Source: Mycolicibacterium aromaticivorans JS19b1 = JCM 16368 (GTDB lineage: Bacteria; Actinomycetota; Actinomycetes; Mycobacteriales; Mycobacteriaceae). Taken from it: 64,000 nt of DNA. Numbering within the stretch: the first letter of the stretch is position 1; each line of letters opens with the position of its first letter. This document shows, in pieces, positions 43,627 through 51,736 of this stretch. The stretch spans positions 1 to 64,000 of the forward strand of contig NZ_JALN02000003.1 in the NCBI RefSeq assembly GCF_000559085.1. Direction: 5' to 3'. The position numbers and the translations under genes are program-made. The notes beneath the pieces were generated by a model. It was given only the letters and a program-made list of their open reading frames with translations, searched no databases and was not told the DNA's origin.

Positions 43627-43893
43627 AATAGAGGAACCTGTTGCTGCACAGCGCGCTATTGGCGCACACTTCCGTCACAGTGACGTATTTACCGCCTACG
43701 ATCCCAATCCTGCTCCGAGCACGACGTTCTGGACGACTTCGTCGTGGGCGCCATGCACGGCCTCCAGGTGACTGAGGATGTCCGACTTTCGAGGCGGTGC
43801 AAACTGGTGTGCCGTTAGCATCGCCGGTTCGGCTAACGCCTTACATGCCGGCGGCGCCGAACTGTCCATAATCTCTGTTATCGGTTAGCGCAC

Positions 43894-44070
43894 CTAATTA
43901 GCTGGCCGGCCGTCGATCCCAATGTACATGTTGTGCCTGCGTCCGTGGACTTGCGTCGATTGCAGCGTTTCAGTGCATTTGAAATACAAGTCGCGCGCGC
44001 CCCGGCGCATAGCTTGTGCTGCCCGATACCACTTCGGGCCAACGAATTCCGCATCTAGCCGATTACACAC
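43894..44070 (-). CDS. Possible short reading frame, 58 residues
   Basis: From GTG 44070 the frame reads VCNRLDAEFVGPKWYRAAQA, then RGARDLYFKCTETLQSTQVH, ending at 43894. The composition is protein-like, but an in-frame stop lies just upstream and no ribosome site is obvious. It may be the tail of a lost gene. No family is recognised. Confidence 0.25.
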   Translation of the reverse strand: MCNRLDAEFVGPKWYRAAQAMRRGARDLYFKCTETLQSTQVHGRRHNMYIGIDGRPAN

Positions 44071-44126
44071 CTCGCGTGGTCTGACGGTCCGTTCAACGGC
44101 CGCGGCCGTAGTATGGAGTCATTACG

Positions 44127-44582
44127 TCACTGTGACAAAATTCGAGGGCGCCACCGTTGCGCGATGGTGACCAGCCGCGACGCCGAAACCCGGGTGTTTT
44201 CAACAAGACTGAACAAGTCGAAGCTACGGGAAGGAGTATCCGAAATGGCCGCACCACAGTGCGGGTGTGCGTCTAGGTCGAACGTCGGCAGCAAAACCAG
44301 GCTGTCATCCCAGAGATCGTCCCAGTGGTGGGTGCGTAAGTATTTGACCTTGTTCAAGTCGAAGATCCCAACGTCGGAGTGGCCGTGTCGACCTCTGACG
44401 AATGCTGTGTGGCCCTGCTCCAACAGGGTGATCATCTGCTCACGACTACAGCTGCCCGTGTCGCCATCCAGGTGATACTTGACTGCAACGATGTCTCGGT
44501 AATCGGTACTGGCGGCTGGAGTCGAGTATCGGGCGATAATTTGATACTGCACAGCAATTACCTCGTCCTTGCAGGCCTGCAT
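44127..44582 (-). CDS. DUF3892 domain-containing protein
   Basis: A protein of up to 151 residues. DYRDIVAVKYHLDGD followed by CSREQMITLLEQGHTAFVRG, KVKYLRTHHWDDLWDDSLVL and LPTF follows the DUF3892 pattern, a small domain that usually has an N-terminal beta strand and ends in a DNLxxLP-like motif. The function is unknown. The start is uncertain; ATG 44582 has no strong ribosome site. The C-terminal 45 residues are not part of the domain. It lies just outside the dif-like site. Confidence 0.55.
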   Translation of the reverse strand: MQACKDEVIAVQYQIIARYSTPAASTDYRDIVAVKYHLDGDTGSCSREQMITLLEQGHTAFVRGRHGHSDVGIFDLNKVKYLRTHHWDDLWDDSLVLLPTFDLDAHPHCGAAISDTPSRSFDLFSLVENTRVSASRLVTIAQRWRPRILSQ

Positions 44583-44964
44583 TGCATCGAGCGAGTAGAA
44601 ACGTTAGCTGATAACGCTGATGGTTGCACGATGGGGGTTGGTATCCCCGGCATCGAAGTCTTTGAGTCCATTGACGAGTGGCGAAGCCTTGTCGCATCTG
44701 ATCATGTGGTGAATGTGACTGCTGAACAGCAGACCTGAAGTGACTGGCCCAACGACTTGCCGTTGCCCACCCCACGTTGCGCCCAACCAGGTCACTCGAA
44801 CTATTAATGAAGGGTCCGGGCGCGTTGATGGTCGACCAATCCGCGACTTGATCCCGATGTTGTAGAAAAAACCCCCGCAACCGGCTGCCTCAGCTCTCCG
44901 TGCACTGGTCAACGGATCCCGGCCCACTCCCCCGGGCCAAGATACCTAGGGGCTGGGATTGGCG
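44583..44964. other. Gene-free stretch
   Basis: About 380 bases. Open frames exist on both strands but none has a recognisable domain, a ribosome site or a clear coding pattern. Confidence 0.45.
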
Positions 44965-45429
44965 TCAGGAGTGTCTGGTGCTGGCCCATGCGTCGACGTG
45001 TTCAGGTAGCCTTTCGCGATGTCGACTCAGCATCCGCTGGTACGCCTTCGATGCAAGAGCGTCGACCACCCGGCCGAGAGTGCCGCCGAACAGTGCCTCC
45101 CCGGTGACCTGACAGGTGTAGCGGGTACCGCCAGGAACCTCTTCAAGAATGTCGCACGTGGCGAACGGAAATCTCGACTGGGTCGATTCGAATTCCATTC
45201 GGCGAGGGAGGACGACGCGGGTGAATACGCCGACCCAGTCGTAGGTGATGCCGAATAGTCGCGCCTTGCCGTACCACCGGTCCCCCGCCTGGTAAGGCGG
45301 CTCCTTATCAGCATAAGTGGCCAGCAGGCCGGGTAGGACATGTGAAATGTTGTCCGGGTTAATGATGTAGTCCCAGACCACATGAACGGGATGTGTGATG
45401 AACACTGACGCGGTGGTGCCGTGTGCCAT
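44965..45429 (-). CDS. SRPBCC-family (START/Bet v1-like) ligand-binding protein
   Basis: A 154-residue protein starting MAHGTTASVFITHPVHVVWDY, with the helix-grip pattern of the SRPBCC superfamily: an N-terminal strand, the IINPDNISHVLPGL segment, a curved sheet (RWYGKARLFGITYDWVGVFT) and a long C-terminal helix (GRVVDALASKAYQRMLSRHR). These proteins bind hydrophobic ligands or act as cyclases. It lies next to a truncated flavin monooxygenase, so it may come from a lipid or aromatic catabolic cluster outside the defence island. Confidence 0.75.
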   Translation of the reverse strand: MAHGTTASVFITHPVHVVWDYIINPDNISHVLPGLLATYADKEPPYQAGDRWYGKARLFGITYDWVGVFTRVVLPRRMEFESTQSRFPFATCDILEEVPGGTRYTCQVTGEALFGGTLGRVVDALASKAYQRMLSRHRERLPEHVDAWASTRHS

Positions 45430-45553
45430 GGCCTACGGTACGACGAACTCAGGCTCGCAGGTGTGTGCACTAAGGAAGCTAGGCAGAAAGACCCATGGCT
45501 CTGCCGCCCAGGGGAATTGTTCCAGAGAAACGAGACGGCTCAGGTCGTGTTCC

Positions 45554-45858
45554 TCACATGTCTTTGGCGTAGGCGTGGCGCTTGAGGCTGACTGCGGCGA
45601 CTTGAACTGCTACCTCTGGGCGCAGCAGTCTGGTGGTGGGGTCGATAAGACCTACGGCTCGTGCGAGTCGTTGCGCCACCACGGGGTTCGTGCGGGCCGC
45701 GGCTTGGACTCGCTTAACGTATTTGTTGGCGATGCGGATAGATAGTGGCCGGGTGCCGGCTATTTCGGGCAAGCTGAGGTCGGCGCCCGTTGCTAGCTTC
45801 CAGGCGTTGCTTATCGGTTTAGCGGTGCGTTGGAAGTAGCGTCGCTGCAGGTGAGCAG
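45554..45858 (-). pseudogene. C-terminal fragment of a flavin-dependent monooxygenase-like protein
   Basis: The fragment reads RRYFQRTAKPISNAWKLATG, LSLPEIAGTRPLSIRIANKY and VAQRLARAVGLIDPTTRLLR before the stop at 45554. This is the substrate-domain end typical of FAD monooxygenases of the UbiH/2-polyprenylphenol hydroxylase group. The FAD-binding N-terminal part is missing because the gene stops at the end of IS3 copy B at 45859. The missing part is not on the other side of the element, so a deletion or rearrangement took place. Confidence 0.65.
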
Positions 45859-46006
45859 GGGACTTGACCCCGTGTGTTGGACACGCTCAATCCCAGGAAT
45901 GTGCTGGGGGAAGCGAGATGATCCAACCCGATGGCAAGGAAAAATTACCCCGATGAGTTCAAGCGTGACGCGGTCGCGCTCTACCGGGACACCGAGGGCG
46001 CGACGA

Positions 46007-47494
46007 GAGCAATGATCAGAACCTGTGGATGAGCCTCGGTGAGGGGGCGTGAAAGTGGGCGCACCTTCCCGAGGATGATCTGAATATCCGAAGGTCCGAT
46101 CATGAGCCGGCGTTGGCGCGCTGGTTCGGGAAGGTACGCCCATGCTCACCGTAGTTCACGATGCCATCGAGGCCAACGAAAGCACTGGCGGTGCTGGTCG
46201 GTCGTTGTTGGACGAGATCGTCCGCGACGGCGCCCGTCAGATGCTGGCCGCCGCGTTGAAGGCTGAGGTCGCCGCCTACGTGGCCCAGTTCGCCGATCAG
46301 CTCGATGAGAAGGGGCATCGGCTGGTGGTCCGCAACGGCTATCACCAGGCCCGCGAGGTGCTGACGGCAGCCGGGGCAGTTGAGGTGAAAGCACCGCGAG
46401 TCAACGACAAACGCGTCGACCCCGACACCGGTGAACGGAAACGGTTCTCCTCGGCGATCCTGCCGGCCTGGGCACGCAAGTCACCGCAGATGAGCGAAGT
46501 GCTGCCGCTGCTGTACCTGCACGGGCTGTCCACCAGCGACTTCACCCCCGCTCTGGAGCAGTTCCTGGGCTCGGGTGCCGGGCTCTCGGCCACCACGATC
46601 ACCCGGCTGACCAGCCAGTGGCAGGACGAGGCCCGCGCGTTTGCCGCCCGGGACCTGTCGGGCACCGACTACGTCTACCTGTGGGTCGACGGCATCCACC
46701 TCAAGGTCCGCCTGGACCAGGAAAAGCTGTGTCTGCTGGTGATGCTCGGCGTGCGCGCGGACGGCCGCAAAGAGCTCGTGGCGATCACCGACGGCTACCG
46801 GGAATCGACCGAGTCGTGGGCTGATCTGCTGCGCGACTGTAAACGACGCGGCATGACCGCACCCGTGCTCGCCGTCGGCGATGGCGCACTCGGCTTCTGG
46901 AAAGCGGTACGCGAGGTGTTCCCGGCCACCAAAGAACAGCGGTGCTGGTTTCATAAGCAAGCCAATGTGCTTGCCGCCCTGCCGAAATCAGCGCACGCGT
47001 CGGCGTTGTCGGCGCTCAAGGAGATCTACAACGCCGAGGATATCGACAAGGCCCAGTTCGCGGTCAAGGCCTTCACGGTCGACTTCGGGGCCAAGTACCC
47101 CAAGGCGGTCGCCAAGATCACCGACGATCTGGACACCCTACTGGAGTTCTACCACTATCCCGCCGAGCACTGGATCCACCTACGCACGACAAATCCGATC
47201 GAAAGCACCTTTGCCACAGTACGTTTGAGAACCAAGGTCACCAAGGGGCCGGGATCACGTGCGGCTGGTCTGGCCATGGCCTACAAGCTCATCGACGCCG
47301 CCGCGGCCCGCTGGCGTGCCGTCAACGCACCACACCTGGTCGCCCTGGTCCGCGCCGGCGCGGTCTTCCACAAGGGCAAACTGCTCGAACGCCCCACCGA
47401 AATCACCCCACCGACACCGCCCTCAGACGGCGATCAGCAAGCCGGAACGGAGGTCGCCTGAAACACGCCGATCCACAGGTATTGACAATTCCTC
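46007..47494 (+). mobile_element. IS256-family insertion sequence of a second type, inside IS3 copy B
   Basis: The element is 1488 bp. Terminal inverted repeats of 24 bp match at 19 positions: GAGCAATGATCAGAACCTG at the left and GAGGAATTGTCAATACCTG read from the right, both followed by TGGAT. It is flanked by a 9-bp duplication, GCGCGACGA (45998-46006 and 47495-47503). It is not closely related to the IS256-type element at 1065 and 49546. Confidence 0.92.
46142..47461 (+). CDS. IS256-family (Mutator-type) transposase
   Basis: A 439-residue intact transposase, MLTVVHDAIEANESTGGAGR onward. The DDE residues are in YVYLWVDGIHLKVRLDQ (Asp), VLAVGDGALGFWKAVRE (Asp) and RTTNPIESTFATVRLRTKVT (Glu), with the C/H-containing QRCWFHKQANVLAAL between the last two, the standard Mutator order. 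The frame is undamaged and it is probably active. It lies wholly between the element's terminal repeats. Confidence 0.95.
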   Translation: MLTVVHDAIEANESTGGAGRSLLDEIVRDGARQMLAAALKAEVAAYVAQFADQLDEKGHRLVVRNGYHQAREVLTAAGAVEVKAPRVNDKRVDPDTGERKRFSSAILPAWARKSPQMSEVLPLLYLHGLSTSDFTPALEQFLGSGAGLSATTITRLTSQWQDEARAFAARDLSGTDYVYLWVDGIHLKVRLDQEKLCLLVMLGVRADGRKELVAITDGYRESTESWADLLRDCKRRGMTAPVLAVGDGALGFWKAVREVFPATKEQRCWFHKQANVLAALPKSAHASALSALKEIYNAEDIDKAQFAVKAFTVDFGAKYPKAVAKITDDLDTLLEFYHYPAEHWIHLRTTNPIESTFATVRLRTKVTKGPGSRAAGLAMAYKLIDAAAARWRAVNAPHLVALVRAGAVFHKGKLLERPTEITPPTPPSDGDQQAGTEVA

Positions 47495-47756
47495 GCGCGA
47501 CGATCGCCCAGATCGCTGCCGAGCTCGGTGTCAGCGAGGCCACGCTCTCGGCGTGGTGCAAGTCGGCCGGGGTGCCGATTCGGCACCGCCGCGGTGTCGT
47601 AGTGGCCGAGCCTGTGCCAGGGGCCGAGAGCCCTGAGCAGGAGCTGGCCCGCCTCCGCAGTGAGGTCAAGGCGTTACGCGCCACCGAGGCGCGGTTGTCC
47701 ACCGAGCGTGACATCTTGCGGTCGGCGGCCAAATATTTCGCCGGGGAGACGAACTG

Positions 47757-48656
47757 GTGAGCCGCTTTCAGTTTGTCGCCGACCACCTGCACGCCTTCGA
47801 GGTGAAGTGGCTCTGCGCAGTCGTCGAGGTTGCGCGTTCGTCGTTCTACGCGTGGTTGGCCGGTGCTGACGGACGAGCGGCCCGTCGGGCTGCTGACGAG
47901 GCGCTGGCCGAGCGTATCCGCGCCGTCCACGACGAGGACAACACCTACGGGGCGCCGCGGATCACCGCCGAGCTCAACGACGGTGCGCCCGAGGGGCAGC
48001 GGGTCAACCACAAGCGGGTGGCTCGGGTGATGCGCGGCGCCGGGATCGCCGGTTATCGACGCCGACGTCGGGTCAAGACGACCGTGGCGGACCCGGCGAA
48101 CCAGAAGGTCCCCGACCTGCTCAAACGCGATTTCACCGCCGCGCAGGTCAACACCCGTTACGTCGGCGACATCACCTACTTGCCATTGGCGACCGGCGCC
48201 AACCTGTACCTGGCCACCGTGATCGACTGCTGTTCACGGCGGGTCGCCGGGTGGGCGATCGCCGATCACATGCGCACCGAACTGGTCATCGATGCGCTCA
48301 AAGCCGCTGCTGCACTGCGGGGTTCACTGGCTGGTGCAATATTCCATGCAGATCATGGAAGTCAGTACACCTCACGGGATTTCGCGAATCTCTGCCGCGA
48401 TCTGGGGGTCGTCCAGTCGATGGGTGCGGTGGGGTCAAGTGCCGATAACGCGTTGGCCGAATCGTTCAACGCCGCCCTCAAGCGCGAGATTCTGCAAGAC
48501 CGTGCCTGCTGGCCGAACGCGGCGATCTGCCGCCGTGAGGTCTTTCGGTGGCTGGCCCGCTACAACACCACACGACGGCACTCCTACTGCCGTCATTCCA
48601 GCCCCGCGACCTACGAAAGGAACCTGACACCGGCTACGCTGCCCGAAGCCGCATAA
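47757..48656 (+). CDS. IS3-family transposase OrfB (DDE integrase), copy B
   Basis: A 299-residue intact integrase subunit nearly identical to that of copy A. The catalytic residues are in VGDITYLPLATG, AIFHADHGSQYTSRDF and DNALAESFNAALKRE. The GTG start overlaps the orfA stop. The matching orfA is split by an IS256-type element, so this copy would need OrfA from copy A to move. Confidence 0.93.
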   Translation: MSRFQFVADHLHAFEVKWLCAVVEVARSSFYAWLAGADGRAARRAADEALAERIRAVHDEDNTYGAPRITAELNDGAPEGQRVNHKRVARVMRGAGIAGYRRRRRVKTTVADPANQKVPDLLKRDFTAAQVNTRYVGDITYLPLATGANLYLATVIDCCSRRVAGWAIADHMRTELVIDALKAAAALRGSLAGAIFHADHGSQYTSRDFANLCRDLGVVQSMGAVGSSADNALAESFNAALKREILQDRACWPNAAICRREVFRWLARYNTTRRHSYCRHSSPATYERNLTPATLPEAA

Positions 48657-48693
48657 CCGCAAATCCCGTGTCCACTACATGGGGGCAAGGCCC

Positions 48694-49428
48694 AAACGAC
48701 CGCTCGAAATAGTCGTGGGCCCGCTCAATGATGCCCTTGTGTTCGGGCTCGGCTGGCTTGAGGACCACCACCTTGGTGCCCAATACCCCACGGAATGCTT
48801 GGCAGTCGCGGGTCAATTCGATTCGGCCACCACGATTTCGTCCGATCGCGCCTTCACCGTCCCAGACCAGAGTGCGCGGCACCGCGCCCAACGCTGCGAT
48901 CAACTGCCACCAGCCGGCGAACAGATCCTCCGCCCGCCGCGAGGGCAGCAGGATCGCCGAGAGCCACCGCGAATAGCCCAGCACCATCGTCAGCACCGGC
49001 AACTGCGTCGGCGTCCGCGTCTGCCCGTACCCGACTGGGATCGTCGTCGGCGGGAACCACAGATCACACTGCGCGATATCGCCGGGGTCATAACTGGTGC
49101 GTCCGGCCGGATCCGGCGGCAAATACGCCGGACGCAGCTCCCGGACCCGCTCACTGAACACCGTCATCCCACGCGTCCAACCGACCCGCTCGGCGATCAC
49201 CGTCGCCGGCATCGTCGGCGTCTTCTTCAGTTCGACACGGATCGCGTCCTCAAACGCATCCACCGCAGACCCCGCCGGTTTGCGCTCATACTTCGGCGGC
49301 CCCTCCGAGGCCAGCGCCGCCCGCACCGTGTTCCTTGAGATCCCCAACGTCCTGGCAATCATCTTGATCGGCAAACCCTCCGCTCGATGCAACCTGCGGA
49401 TCTCAGCCCAGTCCTCCACTGACAACAA
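48694..49428 (-). pseudogene. istA: IS21-family transposase IstA, 3' truncated
   Basis: It starts at TTG 49428 (or GTG 49419) with SVEDWAEIRRLHRAEGLPIK, an N-terminal HTH (ARTLGISRNTVRAALASEGP), then the rve region with AQCDLWFPPTTIPVGYG, LVWDGEGAIGRNRGG and EHKGIIERAHDYFERSF. At 48693 it runs into the end of IS3 copy B, so the C-terminal third is missing. No istB helper gene remains. About 245 residues survive of the usual ~500. Confidence 0.88.
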
Positions 49429-49439
49429 CTCCCTTCTCC

Positions 49440-49459
49440 TCTCGGCTCGTAAGCCGAGA
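49440..49459. repeat. Hairpin upstream of istA
   Basis: A perfect 8-bp stem, TCTCGGCT and AGCCGAGA, with loop CGTA, 11 bp before the istA start. It may limit read-through into, or translation of, the transposase. Confidence 0.55.
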
Positions 49460-49545
49460 ATCAGACGAAGGGGGTCAAAATTCGGGCGTTGACACGGGGT
49501 CAGTTTTCACACGACGCCGACACAGATCGGTTGTGCAGCATCGTC

Positions 49546-50932
49546 GGGACTGTGGATCTAACGGTGTTTCCGGCACTGACACGCTGAGTGATGCTCGGCG
49601 AGAAAGGTGCCGTGATGACGACACTGGACGATGTGGCGAAGAAGAAGGCGGCTGAGCAGTCCGAAGGCCAGAAGGCTGCGGTCGAACTGGTCCGATTGGC
49701 CCAGGAGCAGGGCTTGTCGCTGACCGGGCCCGACGGGCTGCTCAAGCAGTTGACCAAGACGGTCCTCGAGACCGCGCTCAATGAGGAGATGACCGAGCAC
49801 CTCGGCTATGAGAAACACGACCCGCCCGAGACGGGGTCGGGCAACATCCGCAACGGCACCCGCACCAAGACGGTGCTGACCGACACCACCGGCCCGGTCG
49901 AACTTGACGTGCCGCGCGATCGGGCATCGACCTTCGAGCCTCAGATCGTCAAGAAACGCCAACGTCGCCTGAACGGCGTGGACGAGGTCGTGCTGTCGCT
50001 GTACGCGAAGGGCTTGACCACCGGTGAGATCTCGGCGCACTTCGCCGAGATCTACGGGGCGTCGGTATCCAAAGAGACGATCAGCCGCATCACCGACAAG
50101 GTGCTTGAGGAGATGAACGACTGGTCGGTGCGACCGCTGGATGAAACCTACGCCGCGATCTTCATCGACGCGATCGTGGTCAAGGTCCGCGACGGCCAAG
50201 TCGCCAACCGGCCGTTCTACGCTGCCATCGGGGTCACCCTGGCCGGGGAACGCGACATCCTCGGCTTGTGGGCCGGCACCGGCGGGGAGGGCGCCAAGTT
50301 CTGGATGAGCGTGCTCACCGACCTACGCAACCGCGGCATCAAGGACACCTTCTTCGTCGTCTGCGACGGGCTCAAGGGACTGCCCGAGGTGGTGGGCAAT
50401 GTGTGGCCGCAGGCGATCGTGCAGACGTGCATCATTCATCTGCTGCGCAACACTTTTCGGCTCACGTCCCGCAAGTACTGGGACGAGATCAAGGGCGACG
50501 TCAAGCCGATCTACACTGCGGTCAACGCGACCGCGGCTCGGGCGGCGTTCGACGAGCTGGCCGAGAAATGGGGGCAGCGCTACCCGGCAGTGATCCGGCT
50601 CTGGGACAACGCCTGGGCGGAGTTCATTCCGTTCCTGGACTACGACGTGGAGATCCGGCGAGTGATCTGCTCGACGAACGCGATCGAGTCGCTCAACGCC
50701 CGCTACCGCCGCGCGATCAAGGCCCGCGGACACTTCCCCTCCGAGCAGGCGGCGCTCAAGTGCCTGTATCTGGTGACCCGATCACTGGACCCGACCGGTG
50801 TCGGCAGGGCACGATGGACGATGCGGTGGAAACCTGCCCTCAATGCGTTCGCGATCACCTTCGCCGACCGATTCCCGGCAGCCGAAACCTACTGATGAAA
50901 AACGCCGGAAACACCGTTAGCGAGATAGACCC
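49546..50932 (+). mobile_element. IS256-family insertion sequence, copy 2 (intact)
   Basis: The element is 1387 bp with the same 29-bp GGG ends as the copy at 1065. It is flanked by a perfect 8-bp duplication, GCATCGTC (49538-49545 and 50933-50940), which differs from that of copy 1. The two copies therefore inserted independently. Confidence 0.95.
49615..50895 (+). CDS. IS256-family (Mutator-type) transposase, intact copy
   Basis: A 426-residue protein starting MTTLDDVAKKKAAEQSEGQK at ATG 49615, seven bases after GAAAGG. The DDE residues lie in YAAIFIDAIVVKVRDG (Asp), FFVVCDGLKGLPEVVGN (Asp) and ICSTNAIESLNARYRRAIK (Glu), with VQTCIIHLLRNTFRL between the last two. The frame is continuous to 50895, unlike the copy at 1134, and it provides the reference for locating that copy's indels. 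Confidence 0.95.
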   Translation: MTTLDDVAKKKAAEQSEGQKAAVELVRLAQEQGLSLTGPDGLLKQLTKTVLETALNEEMTEHLGYEKHDPPETGSGNIRNGTRTKTVLTDTTGPVELDVPRDRASTFEPQIVKKRQRRLNGVDEVVLSLYAKGLTTGEISAHFAEIYGASVSKETISRITDKVLEEMNDWSVRPLDETYAAIFIDAIVVKVRDGQVANRPFYAAIGVTLAGERDILGLWAGTGGEGAKFWMSVLTDLRNRGIKDTFFVVCDGLKGLPEVVGNVWPQAIVQTCIIHLLRNTFRLTSRKYWDEIKGDVKPIYTAVNATAARAAFDELAEKWGQRYPAVIRLWDNAWAEFIPFLDYDVEIRRVICSTNAIESLNARYRRAIKARGHFPSEQAALKCLYLVTRSLDPTGVGRARWTMRWKPALNAFAITFADRFPAAETY

Positions 50933-51034
50933 GCATCGTCAATCGGTTGTGCAGCATCGTCATTAGTTGCGCGCCGTTTTGGCCGTGGTTCATTCGGAGA
51001 TGTTGTCTTGACGGGCCGGTGTGACGTATCTAGC

Positions 51035-51071
51035 ATTCTCTACAGCGGAGGATGCATCTGTTCAGCAGAAT
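51035..51071. promoter_or_regulatory. Inverted-repeat operator candidate before the beta subunit, copy 1
   Basis: ATTCTCTACAG at the left and CTGTTCAGCAGAAT at the right form an imperfect inverted repeat over about 37 bp. The same element lies at 55940-55976, where the flanking bases differ, so it may be a conserved regulator site. Confidence 0.4.
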
Positions 51072-51109
51072 AGAGAGTGAGTGTTGATGGTCTGGTCGAG
51101 GAGTTCGGT

Positions 51110-51622
51110 GTGATGAACGCGGTCGCGGTCGATCGGGATACCCGTGAGGCTGTCGAGGCGTTCATGTTCCGGGAGGCGGAGCTACTCGATGGGGGGCAGT
51201 TCCGAGAATGGTTGGGTCTGCTCGACCCTGACATCCGGTATGTGGTTCCGGTGCGCACCACCCGTGAGGATTCCGCGGGTTGGGTGGGCGCGATCGCGCA
51301 CTGGAACGACGACTACACGGGTTTGGAGATGCGGGTCCTCCGGGGCGAGACGGACTTCTCGTGGGCGGAGTCACCTCGGTCGCGGACCCGGCACTTCGTG
51401 TCCAACATCCGCACGACTGCCGGACCGGAGGCTGATGAGTTGACCGTGCGCTCAAATCTCTTGTTCTTCCGCAGCCGCGGAGACAGCGGCCGGTGGGAGT
51501 TGCTCTCGGCCGAACGCGTCGACGTGTTGCGCCGCACCGACGATTCGCTGCGGCTCGCTCGGCGCGAGGTGTTACTCGATCACTCGACGTTGCCTATCGA
51601 CAACCTGTCGGTAGTCCTGTAG
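51110..51622 (+). CDS. Aromatic-ring-hydroxylating dioxygenase beta subunit, copy 1
   Basis: A 170-residue SnoaL-like (NTF2-fold) small subunit. It reads NAVAVDRDTREAVEAFMFRE, WLGLLDPDIRYVVPVRTTRE, HFVSNIRTTAGPEADELTVR and RREVLLDHSTLPIDNLSVVL, the usual family pattern. Beta subunits hold the alpha3-beta3 hexamer together. GAGGAG lies six bases before GTG 51110, and ATG 51113 is equally possible. It is nearly identical to the copy at 56015, but here the alpha-subunit gene is missing: only 17 codons follow, so this copy has no partner next to it. Confidence 0.9.
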   Translation: MMNAVAVDRDTREAVEAFMFREAELLDGGQFREWLGLLDPDIRYVVPVRTTREDSAGWVGAIAHWNDDYTGLEMRVLRGETDFSWAESPRSRTRHFVSNIRTTAGPEADELTVRSNLLFFRSRGDSGRWELLSAERVDVLRRTDDSLRLARREVLLDHSTLPIDNLSVVL

Positions 51623-51682
51623 GGCCAGCTCCGTTCACCACCTCCGCGTGGATATCTCCGATTCCAGAAAGGGTCCAACCAT

Positions 51683-51736
51683 ATGACCACCGAAACAACC
51701 GAGACGGACTTGATCGAGATGTTGGTGAAGGCGTGA
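51683..51736 (+). pseudogene. Alpha-subunit start fragment (17 codons)
   Basis: ATG 51683 begins MTTETTET like the intact alpha subunit at 56590, then departs to DLIEMLVKA and stops. The stop overlaps the GTG of the flavoprotein gene. It marks the junction where the duplicated segment joins another operon. Confidence 0.75.

Larger units (their letters stand above)
42711..44126. other. Long gene-poor region at the right edge of the defence island
   Basis: About 1.4 kb with weaker coding signal and lower GC than its surroundings. It contains the degraded dif-like site at 42877, the intact one at 43599 and one weak short reading frame at 43894-44070. I see no other gene. Confidence 0.55.
45931..47760 (+). 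pseudogene. IS3-family OrfA of copy B, split by an IS256-family element
   Basis: The first 25 codons (MARKNYPDEFKRDAVALYRD) end at 46006. The rest, from TIAQIAAELGVSEATLSAWC to the stop at 47760, follows the insert at 47495. The two parts share the duplicated GCGCGACGA. With the insert removed, the protein equals OrfA of copy A apart from point changes such as AEPVPGAE for AEPVLGAE. Confidence 0.9.
45859..48693 (+). mobile_element. IS3-family insertion sequence, copy B, interrupted
   Basis: It has the same ends as copy A (GGGACTTGACCCC at 45859, and GGGCCTTGCCCCC read from 48693). Subtracting the inserted 1488 bp and one 9-bp duplication leaves 1338 bp, the exact length of copy A. The flanking triplets are CAG and AAA, so there is no target duplication. 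Its left neighbour is a truncated monooxygenase and its right neighbour a truncated istA. Confidence 0.92.
48694..50962 (-). mobile_element. IS21-family element remnant, interrupted in its terminal repeats by IS256 copy 2
   Basis: The remnant comprises truncated istA, its upstream leader and the left end. The left end has a 21-bp unit, ATCGGTTGTGCAGCATCGTC plus A, present twice (49526-49545 and 50942-50962); the IS256-type copy at 49546-50932 sits between the two. Multiple end repeats are normal for IS21. The outer end reads TGACGATGCTGC from 50962 on the minus strand. Confidence 0.75.
50973..51702 (+). repeat. Direct duplication, copy 1: dioxygenase promoter, beta subunit and first codons of alpha
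   Basis: About 730 bp matching 55878-56609 with scattered differences. It begins ten bases after the IS21 end with GCCGTTTTGG and ends about 20 bases into the alpha-subunit reading frame (after ATGACCACCGAAACAACCGA). The two copies lie 4.9 kb apart in the same orientation. Confidence 0.85.

Noticed and set aside
44583..44964. Open frames of about 100 codons on both strands
   Set aside because: No ribosome site, no domain and mutual overlap; none can be preferred over chance.
45856..48696. A target duplication around IS3 copy B
   Set aside because: The flanks are CAG and AAA, which do not match; the flanking genes are also unrelated and truncated.
1065..50932. The two IS256 copies as ends of one 50-kb composite transposon
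   Set aside because: Each copy has its own perfect target duplication (ACATCGAC and GCATCGTC), so they inserted separately.
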